Numbered from the stretch's first letter, positions 9,702 to 18,839 are shown. The stretch: 64,000 nucleotides of DNA from Sphingobium xenophagum NBRC 107872 (GCF_000367345.1 NZ_BARE01000010.1:33347-97346); one strand, 5' to 3'. Notes: generated from the sequence alone by a model not told the origin. Numbers and translations: made by a program.

Positions 9702-10628
9702 ATGATTTTGTTCGACCGACCGTTGCGCCTCGGCACCAGGGGTTCGCCCCTTGCGCTGGCCCAGGCCCGCATGACCGCCCGCGCTTTGTGCGACACCCAT
9801 GGCTGGCCCGATAGCGCCGTGGCCATCGTCACCGTCCAGACCAGTGGCGACCGGATACAGGACCGCGCACTGGCGGAAATTGGCGGAAAGGCGTTATGGA
9901 CCAAGGAATTGGACCGTGCGCTGGCGGAGGGTGACATAGATTTCGCCGTCCACAGCATGAAGGATGTGGAAACGCTGCGTCCCGCTGCGATGCGTATCGC
10001 CGCGATGCTGCCGCGCGCCGATGTGCGCGATAAGCTGGTCGGAGCAGACAGTTTCGACGCGCTGCCCGACAATCCGGTGGTCGGCACCAGTTCGCCGCGC
10101 CGCGCCGCGCAGGTGGCGCGGTTGCGACCGGACGCCACCATCACGCTGTTCCGGGGCAATGTCGCGACGCGGCTCGCCAAGCTGGCGGCGGGCGAAGTTC
10201 ATGCGACGCTGCTGGCGGCGGCGGGGCTGGACCGGCTGGGGCAGGGGGATGTCGGTATCACGATTCCCGTCGACATGATGCTGCCCGCCCCATCGCAGGG
10301 GGCGGTCGGGATAGAGACGCTGGTCGACAATGAAGCCGTGCTGGCGGCGCTGGCCGCAATCAGTGACGCCGATACGTTCGATTGCGTCATGGCCGAACGG
10401 AACGTGCTGATGGGTCTGGGCGGCACCTGCCATTCGCCGATCGCCGCGCTGGCGCTGGTGGATGGCGACCGGCTGCACCTTCGCGCAGAGATCATCAGCC
10501 CCAGCGGGCAGGAGACCGTGCGCGATGAAGCGCGGATCGACCGGCATGACAGCGATGCCGCGCAGGCGATGGGTCGATCGCTGCTGGACCGGGCCAGCCC
10601 GGCGCTGCGGTCCCTGTTCGAGGGATGA
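9702..10628 (+). CDS. hemC: Porphobilinogen deaminase HemC
   Basis: HemC (hydroxymethylbilane synthase) joins four porphobilinogens into the linear tetrapyrrole. The 308-residue protein begins LRLGTRGSPLALAQ, has FAVHSMKDV around residue 85, GTSSPRRAAQ near 128, RGNVATRL near 151 and APSQGAVGIE near 197. The Cys that holds the dipyrromethane cofactor is in GGTCHSPI at residue 243. Its stop overlaps the hemD start by four bases, so the two successive heme-pathway enzymes are co-translated. Confidence 0.97.
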   Translation: MILFDRPLRLGTRGSPLALAQARMTARALCDTHGWPDSAVAIVTVQTSGDRIQDRALAEIGGKALWTKELDRALAEGDIDFAVHSMKDVETLRPAAMRIAAMLPRADVRDKLVGADSFDALPDNPVVGTSSPRRAAQVARLRPDATITLFRGNVATRLAKLAAGEVHATLLAAAGLDRLGQGDVGITIPVDMMLPAPSQGAVGIETLVDNEAVLAALAAISDADTFDCVMAERNVLMGLGGTCHSPIAALALVDGDRLHLRAEIISPSGQETVRDEARIDRHDSDAAQAMGRSLLDRASPALRSLFEG

Positions 10629-11296
10629 GGCGGGTTATTGTCCTGCGGCCCGAACCGGGGGCGGGCAGGACGGCGCAGGCCTTGGCGCGGCTGGGATGGG
10701 AGGCGGTCGTGCATCCGTTGTTCGCGCCCCAGGGGGTGGAATGGACGCCGCCGCCTGCCGGGAATTTCGACGCGCTTTTGATGACCAGCGCTCATGCCGC
10801 GCGGCTGGCGGGCCCGGCACTGGCGGCCTATCGCGGGCTGCCCGCTTATGCCGTGGGCAGCGCGACGGCGGCGGCCATGCGGGCGCAGGGCTTTGACGGG
10901 GTGCGCGCAGGCGATGCCGACGCCAGCACGATCGCCGCGCGGATCGCAACCGAGGGCCATCGCACGGTGCTGCATCTGGCGGGCACGACGGTTGCGCCCA
11001 TGGCGACAGGATCGCTGCATGTCAGGCGGATCGCGGTGTATAGCATGACCAGTCTGCCGCCCGATCCTGCGCTGTTGAACGATGCGACGCCGGGATCGGT
11101 GCTGCTCGTCCATTCCCCGCGTGCGGGCGAGCGGCTGGCGGAGCAGGTCGCGCCGATTGCGCGTGCTGCGCTGCATATCGTGGCCATCAGCCCCAAAGCG
11201 CTGGCGGCGTGCGGGAGCGGCTGGGCCAGCGGCCATGCGCCCGACCAGCCGGGGGATGACGACATGCTGGCTCTCTTGCGCGGTTTGTGCGAATGA
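10625..11296 (+). CDS. hemD: Uroporphyrinogen-III synthase HemD
   Basis: HemD closes and isomerises hydroxymethylbilane to uroporphyrinogen III. The 223-residue protein has low overall conservation, as usual for the family, but keeps the N-terminal VLRPEPGAGRTAQAL and the LLMTSAHAARLAG region. It also has a SPRAGERLAEQ stretch near residue 160 and the KALAACGSGW motif near the end. The ATGA overlap with hemC supports both start and function. A further ATGA overlap with the next frame is possible. Confidence 0.92.
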   Translation: MRRVIVLRPEPGAGRTAQALARLGWEAVVHPLFAPQGVEWTPPPAGNFDALLMTSAHAARLAGPALAAYRGLPAYAVGSATAAAMRAQGFDGVRAGDADASTIAARIATEGHRTVLHLAGTTVAPMATGSLHVRRIAVYSMTSLPPDPALLNDATPGSVLLVHSPRAGERLAEQVAPIARAALHIVAISPKALAACGSGWASGHAPDQPGDDDMLALLRGLCE

Positions 11297-11325
11297 CGGA
11301 TGTCATGACAGGCAAGAGGGGCAGC

Positions 11326-12201
11326 ATGAGCGACGAGGATGGCCTTGGCAGCATGACCCCGACCCCGCCTTCCGCCCGGCGACGGAGCATGGTGCCGCTG
11401 CTGGTTTTGATCCTTCTGGCCTTTGTGGTGGGGGTCGGCGTCACCATCTGGGCCTGGCCGCAAATCCAGAGCCGCATGGACGAACCGCAGCCACAGGCGG
11501 CCAGCATGGCCGCGCCACAGGCCAGCACTGTCCCACGGACCCTGACGCAGCGCTCCTTGTCCATTGACGCCGCGCAGATGCTCGACGCGCGCGTGGTGCA
11601 GTTGGAGGAGCGGTTGACGCGCATCACCGTGGAGGCGCAGGCGGCGTCGGGCAATGCTGCGCGAGCGGAGGGGCTGCTGGTCGCCTTTGCCGCGCGGCGG
11701 GCGCTCGATAGCGGGACGCCATTGGGCTATATCGAAGGACAGTTGCGGCTCCGCTTCGGCCAGGCCCAGCCGCGCGCGGTCGCGACCATCATCAATGCCG
11801 CGCGGGAGCCGGTGACACTGGCCGATCTGCGCGGCGGGCTGATCGACATTGGCGAGCGGGCCACGACGCCGCCTGCCAATGCCAGCTGGTGGAGCGCGCT
11901 GGAGCATGAAGCGCGCGAACTGGTGACGATCCGCCGGGCGTCGTCTCCTTCGCCCCGTCCGCAGGCCGGGTTCGACCGGGCAATCCACTATCTAGACGGC
12001 GGGCGAGTCAATGCCGCGCTGGCAGAGGTCGAGCGGCTGCCAGGCCGTGCGGCCGCTGATCGCTGGATCCAGCTTGCCCGCCGCTATCTCGAGGCGCGTC
12101 GCGCTCTTGACCTGATCGAAACGGCAGCCATATTGGAACCGCGCGTATTGCGCAGTGCGGAGGGCGCGCCGGTCGCGCAGACGTCGCCGCTTGCCCCCTG
12201 A
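11326..12201 (+). CDS. Membrane-anchored protein of COG4223/Mic60-like type
   Basis: A 291-residue protein with a Pro/Arg-rich cytoplasmic start, one membrane helix (about residues 21-42), a Gln/Ala-rich linker and a short coiled segment (AQMLDARVVQLEERLTRI). A helical C-terminal domain includes ALAEVERLPGRAAADRWIQLARRYLEARRALD, and that end resembles the mitofilin domain. In alphaproteobacteria the gene after hemC-hemD is often the bacterial Mic60 homologue, which shapes intracytoplasmic membranes. The start at 11326 has AGAGGGG five bases upstream; an ATG at 11293 overlapping the hemD stop is the alternative. The coiled region is much shorter than in mitochondrial Mic60, so the assignment is tentative. 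Confidence 0.7.
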   Translation: MSDEDGLGSMTPTPPSARRRSMVPLLVLILLAFVVGVGVTIWAWPQIQSRMDEPQPQAASMAAPQASTVPRTLTQRSLSIDAAQMLDARVVQLEERLTRITVEAQAASGNAARAEGLLVAFAARRALDSGTPLGYIEGQLRLRFGQAQPRAVATIINAAREPVTLADLRGGLIDIGERATTPPANASWWSALEHEARELVTIRRASSPSPRPQAGFDRAIHYLDGGRVNAALAEVERLPGRAAADRWIQLARRYLEARRALDLIETAAILEPRVLRSAEGAPVAQTSPLAP

Positions 12202-12212
12202 TCCGATATTGC

Positions 12213-12227
12213 GATAAACAGTTTATC
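12213..12227. promoter_or_regulatory. Palindrome ahead of the alpha/beta hydrolase gene
   Basis: GATAAAC, one base, GTTTATC: a perfect 7-bp inverted repeat in the AT-rich gap between the Mic60-like gene and the hydrolase. It could be an operator for a dimeric regulator. No promoter hexamers are clear. Confidence 0.3.
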
Positions 12228-12310
12228 AGTTGCGACGAAACCGATGGACGCGGACGGCGTTTGTCACGACAGTGTCATCTTTGCCTTCAGGCCAAAGGGA
12301 TTTTGTCGTC

Positions 12311-13054
12311 GTGCCTCCTTATGCTGCCGTCACCACTTTCTGGAAGGATCGCCTGGCGTCCGGCCCCCGTGCCGCCCGGCCTTCGATTCAGCATCTGGTC
12401 GGCAATATGGCGCTGCCCTTCGATCTGGCGCGGACGCGGGCGCAGGCCGATATATTGGCGCGGACGATCCAGGGCGATGGTCGCACGCTGCTGCTGATCC
12501 CAGGCCTGCTGGCATCAGACGCGCGAATGGAGCCGATGCGCGCGATCCTCAACAAGGCCGGATTTGATGCCCATCATTGGGGCATGGGGCGCAATTATGG
12601 CCCGAAGCCGGACAGCCTGGACGCGATCGACCGCCGGGTGGACGAAATAAGGCGGACGACCGGCGGGCCGGTGACGCTGGTCGGCTGGAGCCTTGGCGGC
12701 CTATATGCGCGCGAATATGCCAAGCTGGCGACGGCCAAGGTCGGCGGCGTGGTGACGCTGGGCACGCCTTTTTCCGGCGACCCGCGCGCCAATCATGCCT
12801 GGCGGCTGTATCAGTTGGTGTCAGGTACGCCGGTCGATCGCCCACCCTTTCCCTGCATGCGGGAGGTCAAGCCGCCCGTTCCGACCGTGGCGCTCTGGTC
12901 GCGGCGCGACGGGGTAGTCCTGCCCGAATGCGCGAAGGGTCGCCGGGGGGAGCGGGATAGCGCGATCGAGGTGGATTGCACCCATATGGGTTTCGCGGCC
13001 GCACCGGAAGGCATCGCCGCTGTGGGCAAGGCGCTGGCCTTGACGCGCGCCTGA
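12311..13054 (+). CDS. Alpha/beta hydrolase (lipase/PGAP1-like)
   Basis: A serine hydrolase of about 247 residues. The nucleophile motif GWSLGG lies near residue 125, an acid is likely in RRDGVV near 198, and the catalytic His is in DCTHMGF near 222. LLLIPGLLASD forms the oxyanion-side strand. The family includes lipases and esterases that act on small acyl esters or membrane lipids; the substrate here is unknown. The start is uncertain: the frame is open from a TTG at 12230, a GTG at 12311 follows an AAGGGA at long spacing, and an ATG at 12407 would remove sequence that looks coding. Confidence 0.8.
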   Translation: MPPYAAVTTFWKDRLASGPRAARPSIQHLVGNMALPFDLARTRAQADILARTIQGDGRTLLLIPGLLASDARMEPMRAILNKAGFDAHHWGMGRNYGPKPDSLDAIDRRVDEIRRTTGGPVTLVGWSLGGLYAREYAKLATAKVGGVVTLGTPFSGDPRANHAWRLYQLVSGTPVDRPPFPCMREVKPPVPTVALWSRRDGVVLPECAKGRRGERDSAIEVDCTHMGFAAAPEGIAAVGKALALTRA

Positions 13055-13090
13055 GGCGATCCAGGCCCGCGTAGAGCGGATCGGATCGCC
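13055..13090. terminator. Possible terminator between convergent genes
   Basis: GGCGATCC at 13055-13062 pairs with GGATCGCC at 13083-13090, followed by TTT. The loop is about 20 bases. It sits between the convergent hydrolase and gltX genes, where a terminator is expected, but the T-tract is short. Confidence 0.35.
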
Positions 13091-13100
13091 TTTAGGTCCG

Positions 13101-14429
13101 CTAGGTCCGCAACCGGGCCAGGGCTTCGTCCCGCCCGATCAACGGCAGCAATTGTCCCATGTCCGGCCCGTGATCCAGTCCGGTCAGCGCACGACGCAGC
13201 GGCAGGAACAGCGCCTTCCCCTTGCGACCGCTTTCCTCCTTCAGCGCATGGGTCAGCGTGCGCCAGATGTCGGCGTCGAAGGGGGCGTCCGTCAGGATGG
13301 CGTGGGCGCGGGTCAGGAAGTCGCGGTCCTCCGCATCCGGCGCGGGTGCGTCCACGGGGCCGGTGACGATCCGCCACCAGTTGGCGGCACCCGCAACCGT
13401 CTCCAGATTGGGACGGATGGCGTCCCATGCCTGGCCATCCATGCCATCGGGCAGACGGGTTGCAACCGCGTCATAGGGCAGCAGATGAACGATCTTCTGG
13501 TTGAGGGTGGCGAGTTCGCCTTCATCGAAGCGGGCGGGGGCGCGGCCAAAATGGGCAAAGTCGAAACTGTCGATCAGCGGCTGCATGTCCGCGAACGGCT
13601 CGATGGGTTGCGAACTGCCCAGTCGCGCCAGCAGCGAGGCGATGGCGGCAGGCTCCAGCCCGATTTCGCGGAAATGGGCGACGCCGAGCGAACCCAGCCG
13701 CTTGGACAGCTTGCCCTCGCTTCCCGTCAGCAACGCTTCATGGGCAAAGGCCGGGAGTGGCGCGCCCAAGGCCGTGAACATCTGGATCTGTGTCGCGGTG
13801 TTGGACACATGATCCTCCCCGCGCAGGACGTGGGTGACGCCCATGTCAATGTCGTCGATCACTGACGGGAGCATGTAGAGCCAGCTGCCATCGGCGCGGC
13901 GAATGACCGGATCGGACAATGTTTTGGGGTCGAAGCGCTGCTCGCCGCGGATGAGGTCGGTCCAGACGATGGGCTGGTCATGGTCCAGCTTGAAACGCCA
14001 GTGGGGCGCGCGTCCTTCGGCTTCATAGGCGGCGATCTGATCCGGCGTCAGCGTCAGCGCGGCGCGATCATAGACCGGCGGCAGGCCGCGCCCCAGCAGG
14101 ATTTTGCGCCGCAGCTCCAGTTCCTGTTGCGTCTCATAGGCGGGATAGACATGGCCCGACGCCCTGAGCGCCTCGAACCGTGCTTCATAGAGGGCGAAAC
14201 GGTCGGACTGCTTCGCTTCGGCGTCCCAACGGAGCCCCAGCCATTGCAGGTCGGCGCGGATGGCGTCGGCATATTCGGTGCGTGAGCGTTCGAGGTCGGT
14301 ATCGTCGAGCCGCAGGAGAAATTGTCCGCCGCTCTTTTGCGCCCACAGCCAGTTATGCAGCGCGGCGCGGATATTGCCGACATGAAGGTGGCCGGTGGGC
14401 GAGGGGGCGAAGCGGGTGATGACGGTCAT
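13101..14429 (-). CDS. gltX: Glutamate--tRNA ligase GltX
   Basis: A class I aminoacyl-tRNA synthetase charging tRNA-Glu, 442 residues. It carries the HIGH-type motif HLHVGN in PSPTGHLHVGN near residue 12 and the KMSKS-type motif KLSKR near residue 240. The short anticodon-binding C-terminus and length around 440 fit one of the two GltX paralogues usual in alphaproteobacteria. The gene follows nadE in the same direction, 39 bases downstream. A GTG at 14438 is a possible earlier start, placed close behind a GGGGA that comes from the end of a palindromic repeat. Confidence 0.95.
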   Translation of the reverse strand: MTVITRFAPSPTGHLHVGNIRAALHNWLWAQKSGGQFLLRLDDTDLERSRTEYADAIRADLQWLGLRWDAEAKQSDRFALYEARFEALRASGHVYPAYETQQELELRRKILLGRGLPPVYDRAALTLTPDQIAAYEAEGRAPHWRFKLDHDQPIVWTDLIRGEQRFDPKTLSDPVIRRADGSWLYMLPSVIDDIDMGVTHVLRGEDHVSNTATQIQMFTALGAPLPAFAHEALLTGSEGKLSKRLGSLGVAHFREIGLEPAAIASLLARLGSSQPIEPFADMQPLIDSFDFAHFGRAPARFDEGELATLNQKIVHLLPYDAVATRLPDGMDGQAWDAIRPNLETVAGAANWWRIVTGPVDAPAPDAEDRDFLTRAHAILTDAPFDADIWRTLTHALKEESGRKGKALFLPLRRALTGLDHGPDMGQLLPLIGRDEALARLRT

Positions 14430-14445
14430 GTTTATCACTCATTCC

Positions 14446-14462
14446 CCGTTCGGTTCGAACGG
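14446..14462. repeat. Minimal CCGTTCG-type palindrome between nadE and gltX
   Basis: CCGTTCG, GTT, CGAACGG. On the gltX strand this reads as the 12-base end CGAACCGAACGG followed directly by GGAATGA and the gltX start region, so the end of the palindrome supplies the GGGGA ribosome binding site. The same 12-mer occurs before the thioesterase gene at 48073-48084. Confidence 0.7.
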
Positions 14463-14468
14463 AGGTTG

Positions 14469-16130
14469 TTAAAGGGTACGAAATGCGTTGGTGATCGGAT
14501 AGCGCCGGTCGCGGCCGAAATTGCGGCTGCCCAGTTTGACGCCGGGCGGGGACTGGCGGCGTTTATATTCCGCGACATAGAGCAGCCGTTCGATCCGCGC
14601 GACCGTATCGCGATCGAACCCGCGCGCGACCAGTTGCTCCACCGACAATTCTTCCTCCACCAGGCCATAGAGGATTGGGTCCAGCACCTCATAGGGGGGC
14701 AGGCTGTCATCATCGCGCTGGTCGGGGCGCAGTTCGGCGCTTGGCGGCTTGGTGATGACCCGCTGCGGCATGACCGGGCCGGCGGGGCCAAAGCCTTCGC
14801 CCAGCGTCGGGACATTGTCGTTGCGCCAGCGGCAGAGGTCGAACACCGTTGTCTTATAGGCGTCCTTCAACACCGAATAGCCGCCCGCCATGTCGCCATA
14901 GATGGTGGCGTAGCCGACAGACATCTCGCTCTTGTTGCCGGTGGTCAGCAGCATGTGGCCGAATTTGTTGGACAGCGCCATCAGCGTCACACCCCGGATA
15001 CGCGACTGGATATTTTCCTCGGTCAGGTCGCGCTGCCGACCCGCAAACACCTCGCCCAGCATCGTGTCGAACGCGCCGACTGCCGGTTCGATGGGGATAG
15101 TGTCGTACCGCACGCCCAATAGCCGCGCGCATTCGACGGCATCGTCCAGGCTTTCCTGACTGGTGAAGCGCGACGGCATCATCACGCACCAGACGCGATC
15201 GGCCCCCAGCGCATCGACCGCGACCGCGGCGGAGAGCGCCGAATCGATCCCGCCCGACAGGCCCAGCACCACGCCGGGAAAGCGATTGCGGTTCACATAG
15301 TCGCGCAGGCCCAGCACCATCGCATTATAAATGTCGGCAGGCCGCTCATCCAGAACATGGACCTCGCCAGGCAGGCAGACCCACTGGCCGTCCCATTTTT
15401 CCCAATGGGTCAGCACCAGCGCTTCTTCCCAGTCGGGCATTTGCTGGGCGATGCCGAAATCGGCGTTCATCACGAAGGACGCGCCGTCGAACACCAGTTC
15501 GTCCTGCCCGCCGACGCGGTTGAGATAGGCCAGCGGCAGGCCGGTTTCGCGCACCCGTGCGCCCGCCACCATGGTCTGGCGGCGGTCATCCTTGTCCACC
15601 TCATAGGGGCTGCCATTGGGGCTGATCAAAATCTCCGCCCCTTCCGCTTTCAGATGCGCGGTGACGAAGGGGAACCAGATATCCTCGCAGATCGGTACGC
15701 CGATCTTCACCCCGCGAAAGGCGATCGGTGCGGGCAGCGGGCCGGGTGCGAACAGGCGCTTTTCGTCGAACGTGCCATAATTGGGCAGTTCGCGCTTTTG
15801 CCGGATCTGCGTGACTGCGCCGCCTTCCAGCAACGCGACGACGTTGAACAGGACGCCCTGGGCGGCAACCACGGTGCCGACCAGCATCGCCGGGCCGCCA
15901 TCCGCCGTCGCCTGCGCCAGCCGGTCCAGCTCCTGATTCGCGCGCTCGACCAAAGCCGGTTTCAGCACCAGATCTTCGGGCGGATAGCCGATCAGCTGCA
16001 ATTCGGGATAGACGATCAGGTCCGCGCCCACGGCCCTGTCCCGCCATGCCAGCATCGCGTCGGCATTGGCGGCAAGGTCGCCCACCGATTGGGTCATCTG
16101 GGCAAGGGCGATCACGAGTTTGTCGGTCAT
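14469..16130 (-). CDS. nadE: Glutamine-dependent NAD+ synthase NadE
   Basis: NadE converts nicotinic acid adenine dinucleotide to NAD+, taking ammonia from glutamine through its own amidase domain. The 553-residue protein has an N-terminal nitrilase-type domain (YPELQLIGYPPEDL, KRELPNYGTFDEKR with the catalytic Lys, and VPICEDIW with the catalytic Cys). The C-terminal synthetase domain shows the PP-loop LGLSGGIDSAL and TGNKSEMSVGY. The start at 16130 (MTDKLVIALAQM) is chosen by alignment to the nitrilase first strand; the frame stays open to 16229. It is divergent from prs. Confidence 0.95.
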   Translation of the reverse strand: MTDKLVIALAQMTQSVGDLAANADAMLAWRDRAVGADLIVYPELQLIGYPPEDLVLKPALVERANQELDRLAQATADGGPAMLVGTVVAAQGVLFNVVALLEGGAVTQIRQKRELPNYGTFDEKRLFAPGPLPAPIAFRGVKIGVPICEDIWFPFVTAHLKAEGAEILISPNGSPYEVDKDDRRQTMVAGARVRETGLPLAYLNRVGGQDELVFDGASFVMNADFGIAQQMPDWEEALVLTHWEKWDGQWVCLPGEVHVLDERPADIYNAMVLGLRDYVNRNRFPGVVLGLSGGIDSALSAAVAVDALGADRVWCVMMPSRFTSQESLDDAVECARLLGVRYDTIPIEPAVGAFDTMLGEVFAGRQRDLTEENIQSRIRGVTLMALSNKFGHMLLTTGNKSEMSVGYATIYGDMAGGYSVLKDAYKTTVFDLCRWRNDNVPTLGEGFGPAGPVMPQRVITKPPSAELRPDQRDDDSLPPYEVLDPILYGLVEEELSVEQLVARGFDRDTVARIERLLYVAEYKRRQSPPGVKLGSRNFGRDRRYPITNAFRTL

Positions 16131-16264
16131 GGACGGGCCGTTAGAGCATTTTGCCGCCACGCGCAAAAGCGCCTTTCCAGCAGGAACGGACGCGGCTAAA
16201 GGGGCGGCGTTTTCACGCAGCGTCATCAATTCGTCACGCCGCCAAATAGCAGGGGAACTTGGCC

Positions 16265-17200
16265 ATGAAGCTCATGACCGGCAATTCCAACAAGCCGCTC
16301 GCGGCCGCCATCGCCGATTATATCGAAATTCCCCTGACCGACGCCAGCGTCCGCCGCTTCGCAGATGAGGAAGTGTTCGTGGAAATCCACGAAAATGTCC
16401 GGGGTGAGGACGTGTTCGTGATCCAGTCCACCAGCTATCCGACCAACGATAATCTGATGGAATTGCTGATCATGATCGATGCGCTCAAGCGCGCATCGGC
16501 CAAGCGTATCACCGCGGTCGTCCCCTATTTCGGCTATGCCCGGCAGGACCGCAAGCCCGGCCCGCGCACGCCCATCAGCGCCAAGCTGGTCGCCAACCTG
16601 ATTACCAAGGCAGGTGCCGACCGCGTCCTGTCGGTCGATCTGCACGCGGGACAGATCCAGGGTTTCTTCGACATTCCGACCGATAACCTGTTCGGTGCGC
16701 CGGTCATGTCGGCCGACATTCAGGCGCGCTTTGGCGATCGCAACATCATGGTCGTGTCGCCCGACGTCGGCGGCGTGGTGCGCGCGCGGGCGCTGGCCAA
16801 GCGGCTCGACAACGCCCCGCTTGCCATCGTCGACAAGCGCCGCGAGCGCGCGGGCGAATCGGAAGTCATGAACATCATCGGTGACGTGTCGGGCCGTTTC
16901 TGCGTGCTGATCGACGACATCGTCGATTCGGCGGGGACGCTGTGCAACGCCGCGAGCGCATTGAAGGCCGCCGGGGCAGAGGAAGTCGTCGCCTATGTCA
17001 GCCATGGCGTGCTGTCGGGCGGCGCGGTCGCGCGGGTCGAGGCGTCGGACCTGCTGGAACTGGTGATCACCGATTCGATCCAGGGGACGGACGCGGTCAA
17101 CAATGCCGCCCATATCCGCCACCTGCCGATCGCCCCGTTGCTGGGCGAGGCGATCAAGCGGATTGCGGACGAAAGTTCGGTGTCCAGCCTGTTCGATTGA
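16265..17200 (+). CDS. prs: Ribose-phosphate pyrophosphokinase Prs
   Basis: Prs makes PRPP from ribose 5-phosphate and ATP for nucleotide, histidine and NAD synthesis. The 311-residue protein begins [13 protein letters not shown], has [13 protein letters not shown] near residue 90, the metal-binding [14 protein letters not shown] and the PRPP loop [12 protein letters not shown] near residue 217. The ATG at 16265 follows an AGGGG at slightly long spacing. Its divergent neighbour nadE uses a product of the same metabolic branch. Confidence 0.97.
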   Translation: MKLMTGNSNKPLAAAIADYIEIPLTDASVRRFADEEVFVEIHENVRGEDVFVIQSTSYPTNDNLMELLIMIDALKRASAKRITAVVPYFGYARQDRKPGPRTPISAKLVANLITKAGADRVLSVDLHAGQIQGFFDIPTDNLFGAPVMSADIQARFGDRNIMVVSPDVGGVVRARALAKRLDNAPLAIVDKRRERAGESEVMNIIGDVSGRFCVLIDDIVDSAGTLCNAASALKAAGAEEVVAYVSHGVLSGGAVARVEASDLLELVITDSIQGTDAVNNAAHIRHLPIAPLLGEAIKRIADESSVSSLFD

Positions 17201-17205
17201 GCGGT

Positions 17206-17442
17206 CTAACCCGCTGGCAGCAGTACCAGCGGCAAGGACAGGATCATGATCAGCGCGGCCACAACGCGCTGGCCGCGTGATATGCCAAGCGGCTTGCCCT
17301 GCCAGATCATGGGGCAAGCCAGTACTGCGAGCGCGATCAGCAGGTTGGACAGGGTGGCCGCGCCGCCGACCGGCATGTCCTGCCGCAGCGCAAGCCCTGC
17401 GAACAGGCCGACAAAACTCAAAAACCAGCCGATCAGCGCCAT
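17206..17442 (-). CDS. Small membrane protein, unknown
   Basis: A 78-residue protein with three hydrophobic segments (about 5-20, 30-47 and 60-77) separated by short charged turns. The ATG at 17442 gives MALIGWFLSFVGLF. I do not recognise a family. Its stop is five bases from the stop of the convergent prs gene. Hydrophobicity and compact fit between neighbours support it being real. Confidence 0.6.
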   Translation of the reverse strand: MALIGWFLSFVGLFAGLALRQDMPVGGAATLSNLLIALAVLACPMIWQGKPLGISRGQRVVAALIMILSLPLVLLPAG

Positions 17443-17497
17443 GCGCCCGCTCCCGTCATCCAGTCCGCAAGACTAGCGCGACCAGGTTGCCGAAGGC

Positions 17498-17920
17498 TTA
17501 AGCGGCCCAGGGATCGTAGCTGCCAAAGCTCCAAACATTGCCTTCCGGGTCGAGCGCGCTGTATCCGCGCCCCGGATAACCGTCATTATCGTGCGGCTCA
17601 TCGACCACCACGGCGCCTTCGTTGCGGGCATGAAGGCAATGGGCATCGACATCGGGCACCACGACATAGACGCACCCCGTCACCCCGCCCAGGTCGCGCG
17701 CGGTGGACCATGTGTAGAGCGATTCGGCGGCCATGTCCTGCACACTGCCCAGCATCACCATGCCGTCATTCAGCACCAGTTGGGCATGGTGGATGATGCC
17801 GGGGTCGGCATCATCGGCATAGACGGCGTGGCGCATGAAGCCGAAGGCTTCGCACAGAAAGTCGATAGCGGCGGGGGCATCGGCATAGCGCAGGCATGGG
17901 ATAACGGGCGAACCGGGCAT
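17498..17920 (-). CDS. VOC-superfamily (glyoxalase/bleomycin-resistance-like) protein
   Basis: A 140-residue vicinal-oxygen-chelate protein with two beta-alpha-beta-beta-beta modules. It opens with PVIPCLRYADAPAAIDFLCEAFGF, has VYVVVPDVDAHCLHARNEGA at the middle, and ends in PEGNVWSFGSYDP, the usual terminal metal-ligand strand. Such proteins act as lyases, isomerases or drug-binding proteins; the first-module residues resemble the PhnB-like subgroup of unknown substrate. The start at 17920 has AGGAGGG just upstream; the longer ATG at 17938 does not. It is divergent from hisN. Confidence 0.85.
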   Translation of the reverse strand: MPGSPVIPCLRYADAPAAIDFLCEAFGFMRHAVYADDADPGIIHHAQLVLNDGMVMLGSVQDMAAESLYTWSTARDLGGVTGCVYVVVPDVDAHCLHARNEGAVVVDEPHDNDGYPGRGYSALDPEGNVWSFGSYDPWAA

Positions 17921-17985
17921 CTTTCCCTCCTTCTCCATAGATCCGCAGTCTAGCGCAACGGCCGCGCAGCCGCTAGGCGAAGGGC

Positions 17986-18795
17986 ATGACCACCCGTGAT
18001 GACCTGGCCCTGGCCAACCACCTTGCCGACGCCGCCGGCGCGGCGATCCGCCCCTTTTTCCGCGCCCGCTATGACATGGAATATAAGGCGGACAGATCGC
18101 CGGTGACGCAGGCCGATCGCGCCGCCGAGGCGGCGATTCGAGCGATTTTGGAGAAGGAGCGTCCGGGCGACGGCATCATTGGCGAGGAATATGGATCGGT
18201 GCGGGAAGGCGCCGAGCGGGTGTGGATACTCGACCCCATCGACGGCACCCGCAGCTTCATCGCCGGGCGGCCGATCTTTGGCACGCTGATCGCGCTGACA
18301 CAGGGCGGCTGGCCGACGATCGGCGTCATTGACCAGCCGATCGCCAAGGAACGCTGGGCCGGGATGGCGGGGCAGCCGACCACCTTCAATGGCCAGCCGG
18401 TTCGCACCCGCCTCTGCCGCGCACTGGAGGGGGCAGGCATTGCGACGACCAGCCCGCACCTCTTCGACGATGGCGATGTGCCTCATTATATGGCGCTGGT
18501 CGCGGCGGTTTCCGGTGGATCGCCGCGTCAGGGGCCGGTCTATGGCGGCGATTGCTATAATTACGGCCTGGTCGCGTCCGGCTTCCTCGACATCGTGATC
18601 GAATCGGGTCTGCAATCCTATGATTTTGCCGCGCTGGTGCCGGTGGTCGAGGGCGCGGGCGGGTTGATGTGCGACTGGAATGGCGAGCCGCTGACGGCGG
18701 ACAGCGATGGGCGTGTTCTGGCGCTGGGCGATCCGGCGCGGCTGGAAGATGTGCTGGAAGCGATGGCTGGGGCGACAGACCACCATCATCATTGA
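17986..18795 (+). CDS. hisN: Histidinol-phosphatase HisN (inositol-monophosphatase family)
   Basis: A 269-residue metal-dependent phosphatase. The IMPase motifs are clear: EEYG near residue 67, DPIDGTRSFI near 84 with the metal-binding aspartates, and SGFLDIVIESGLQSYDFAALVPVVEGAGG near 205. The sequence pattern, with GEEYGS and IDGTRSF, is that of the HisN type that dephosphorylates histidinol phosphate in alphaproteobacteria and actinobacteria. It has a natural C-terminal run of four histidines (DHHHH). No other his genes are nearby. Confidence 0.85.
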   Translation: MTTRDDLALANHLADAAGAAIRPFFRARYDMEYKADRSPVTQADRAAEAAIRAILEKERPGDGIIGEEYGSVREGAERVWILDPIDGTRSFIAGRPIFGTLIALTQGGWPTIGVIDQPIAKERWAGMAGQPTTFNGQPVRTRLCRALEGAGIATTSPHLFDDGDVPHYMALVAAVSGGSPRQGPVYGGDCYNYGLVASGFLDIVIESGLQSYDFAALVPVVEGAGGLMCDWNGEPLTADSDGRVLALGDPARLEDVLEAMAGATDHHHH

Positions 18796-18810
18796 AATTC
18801 CGCGAATCGC

Positions 18811-18839
18811 TTGCCTTTCCGTGCATACCCGCCTATGCG
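18811..18839 (+). promoter_or_regulatory. Candidate promoter for rpmI-rplT
   Basis: TTGCCT at 18811-18816, 17 bases, TATGCG at 18834-18839, about 85 bases ahead of rpmI. infC is not adjacent here and hisN precedes the pair, so rpmI-rplT needs its own promoter. The assignment rests only on hexamer likeness. Confidence 0.35.

Noticed and set aside
18781..18795. Four-histidine C-terminus of HisN considered as a cloning tag
   Set aside because: It is encoded with natural flanking sequence and normal gene context; there is no vector sequence.
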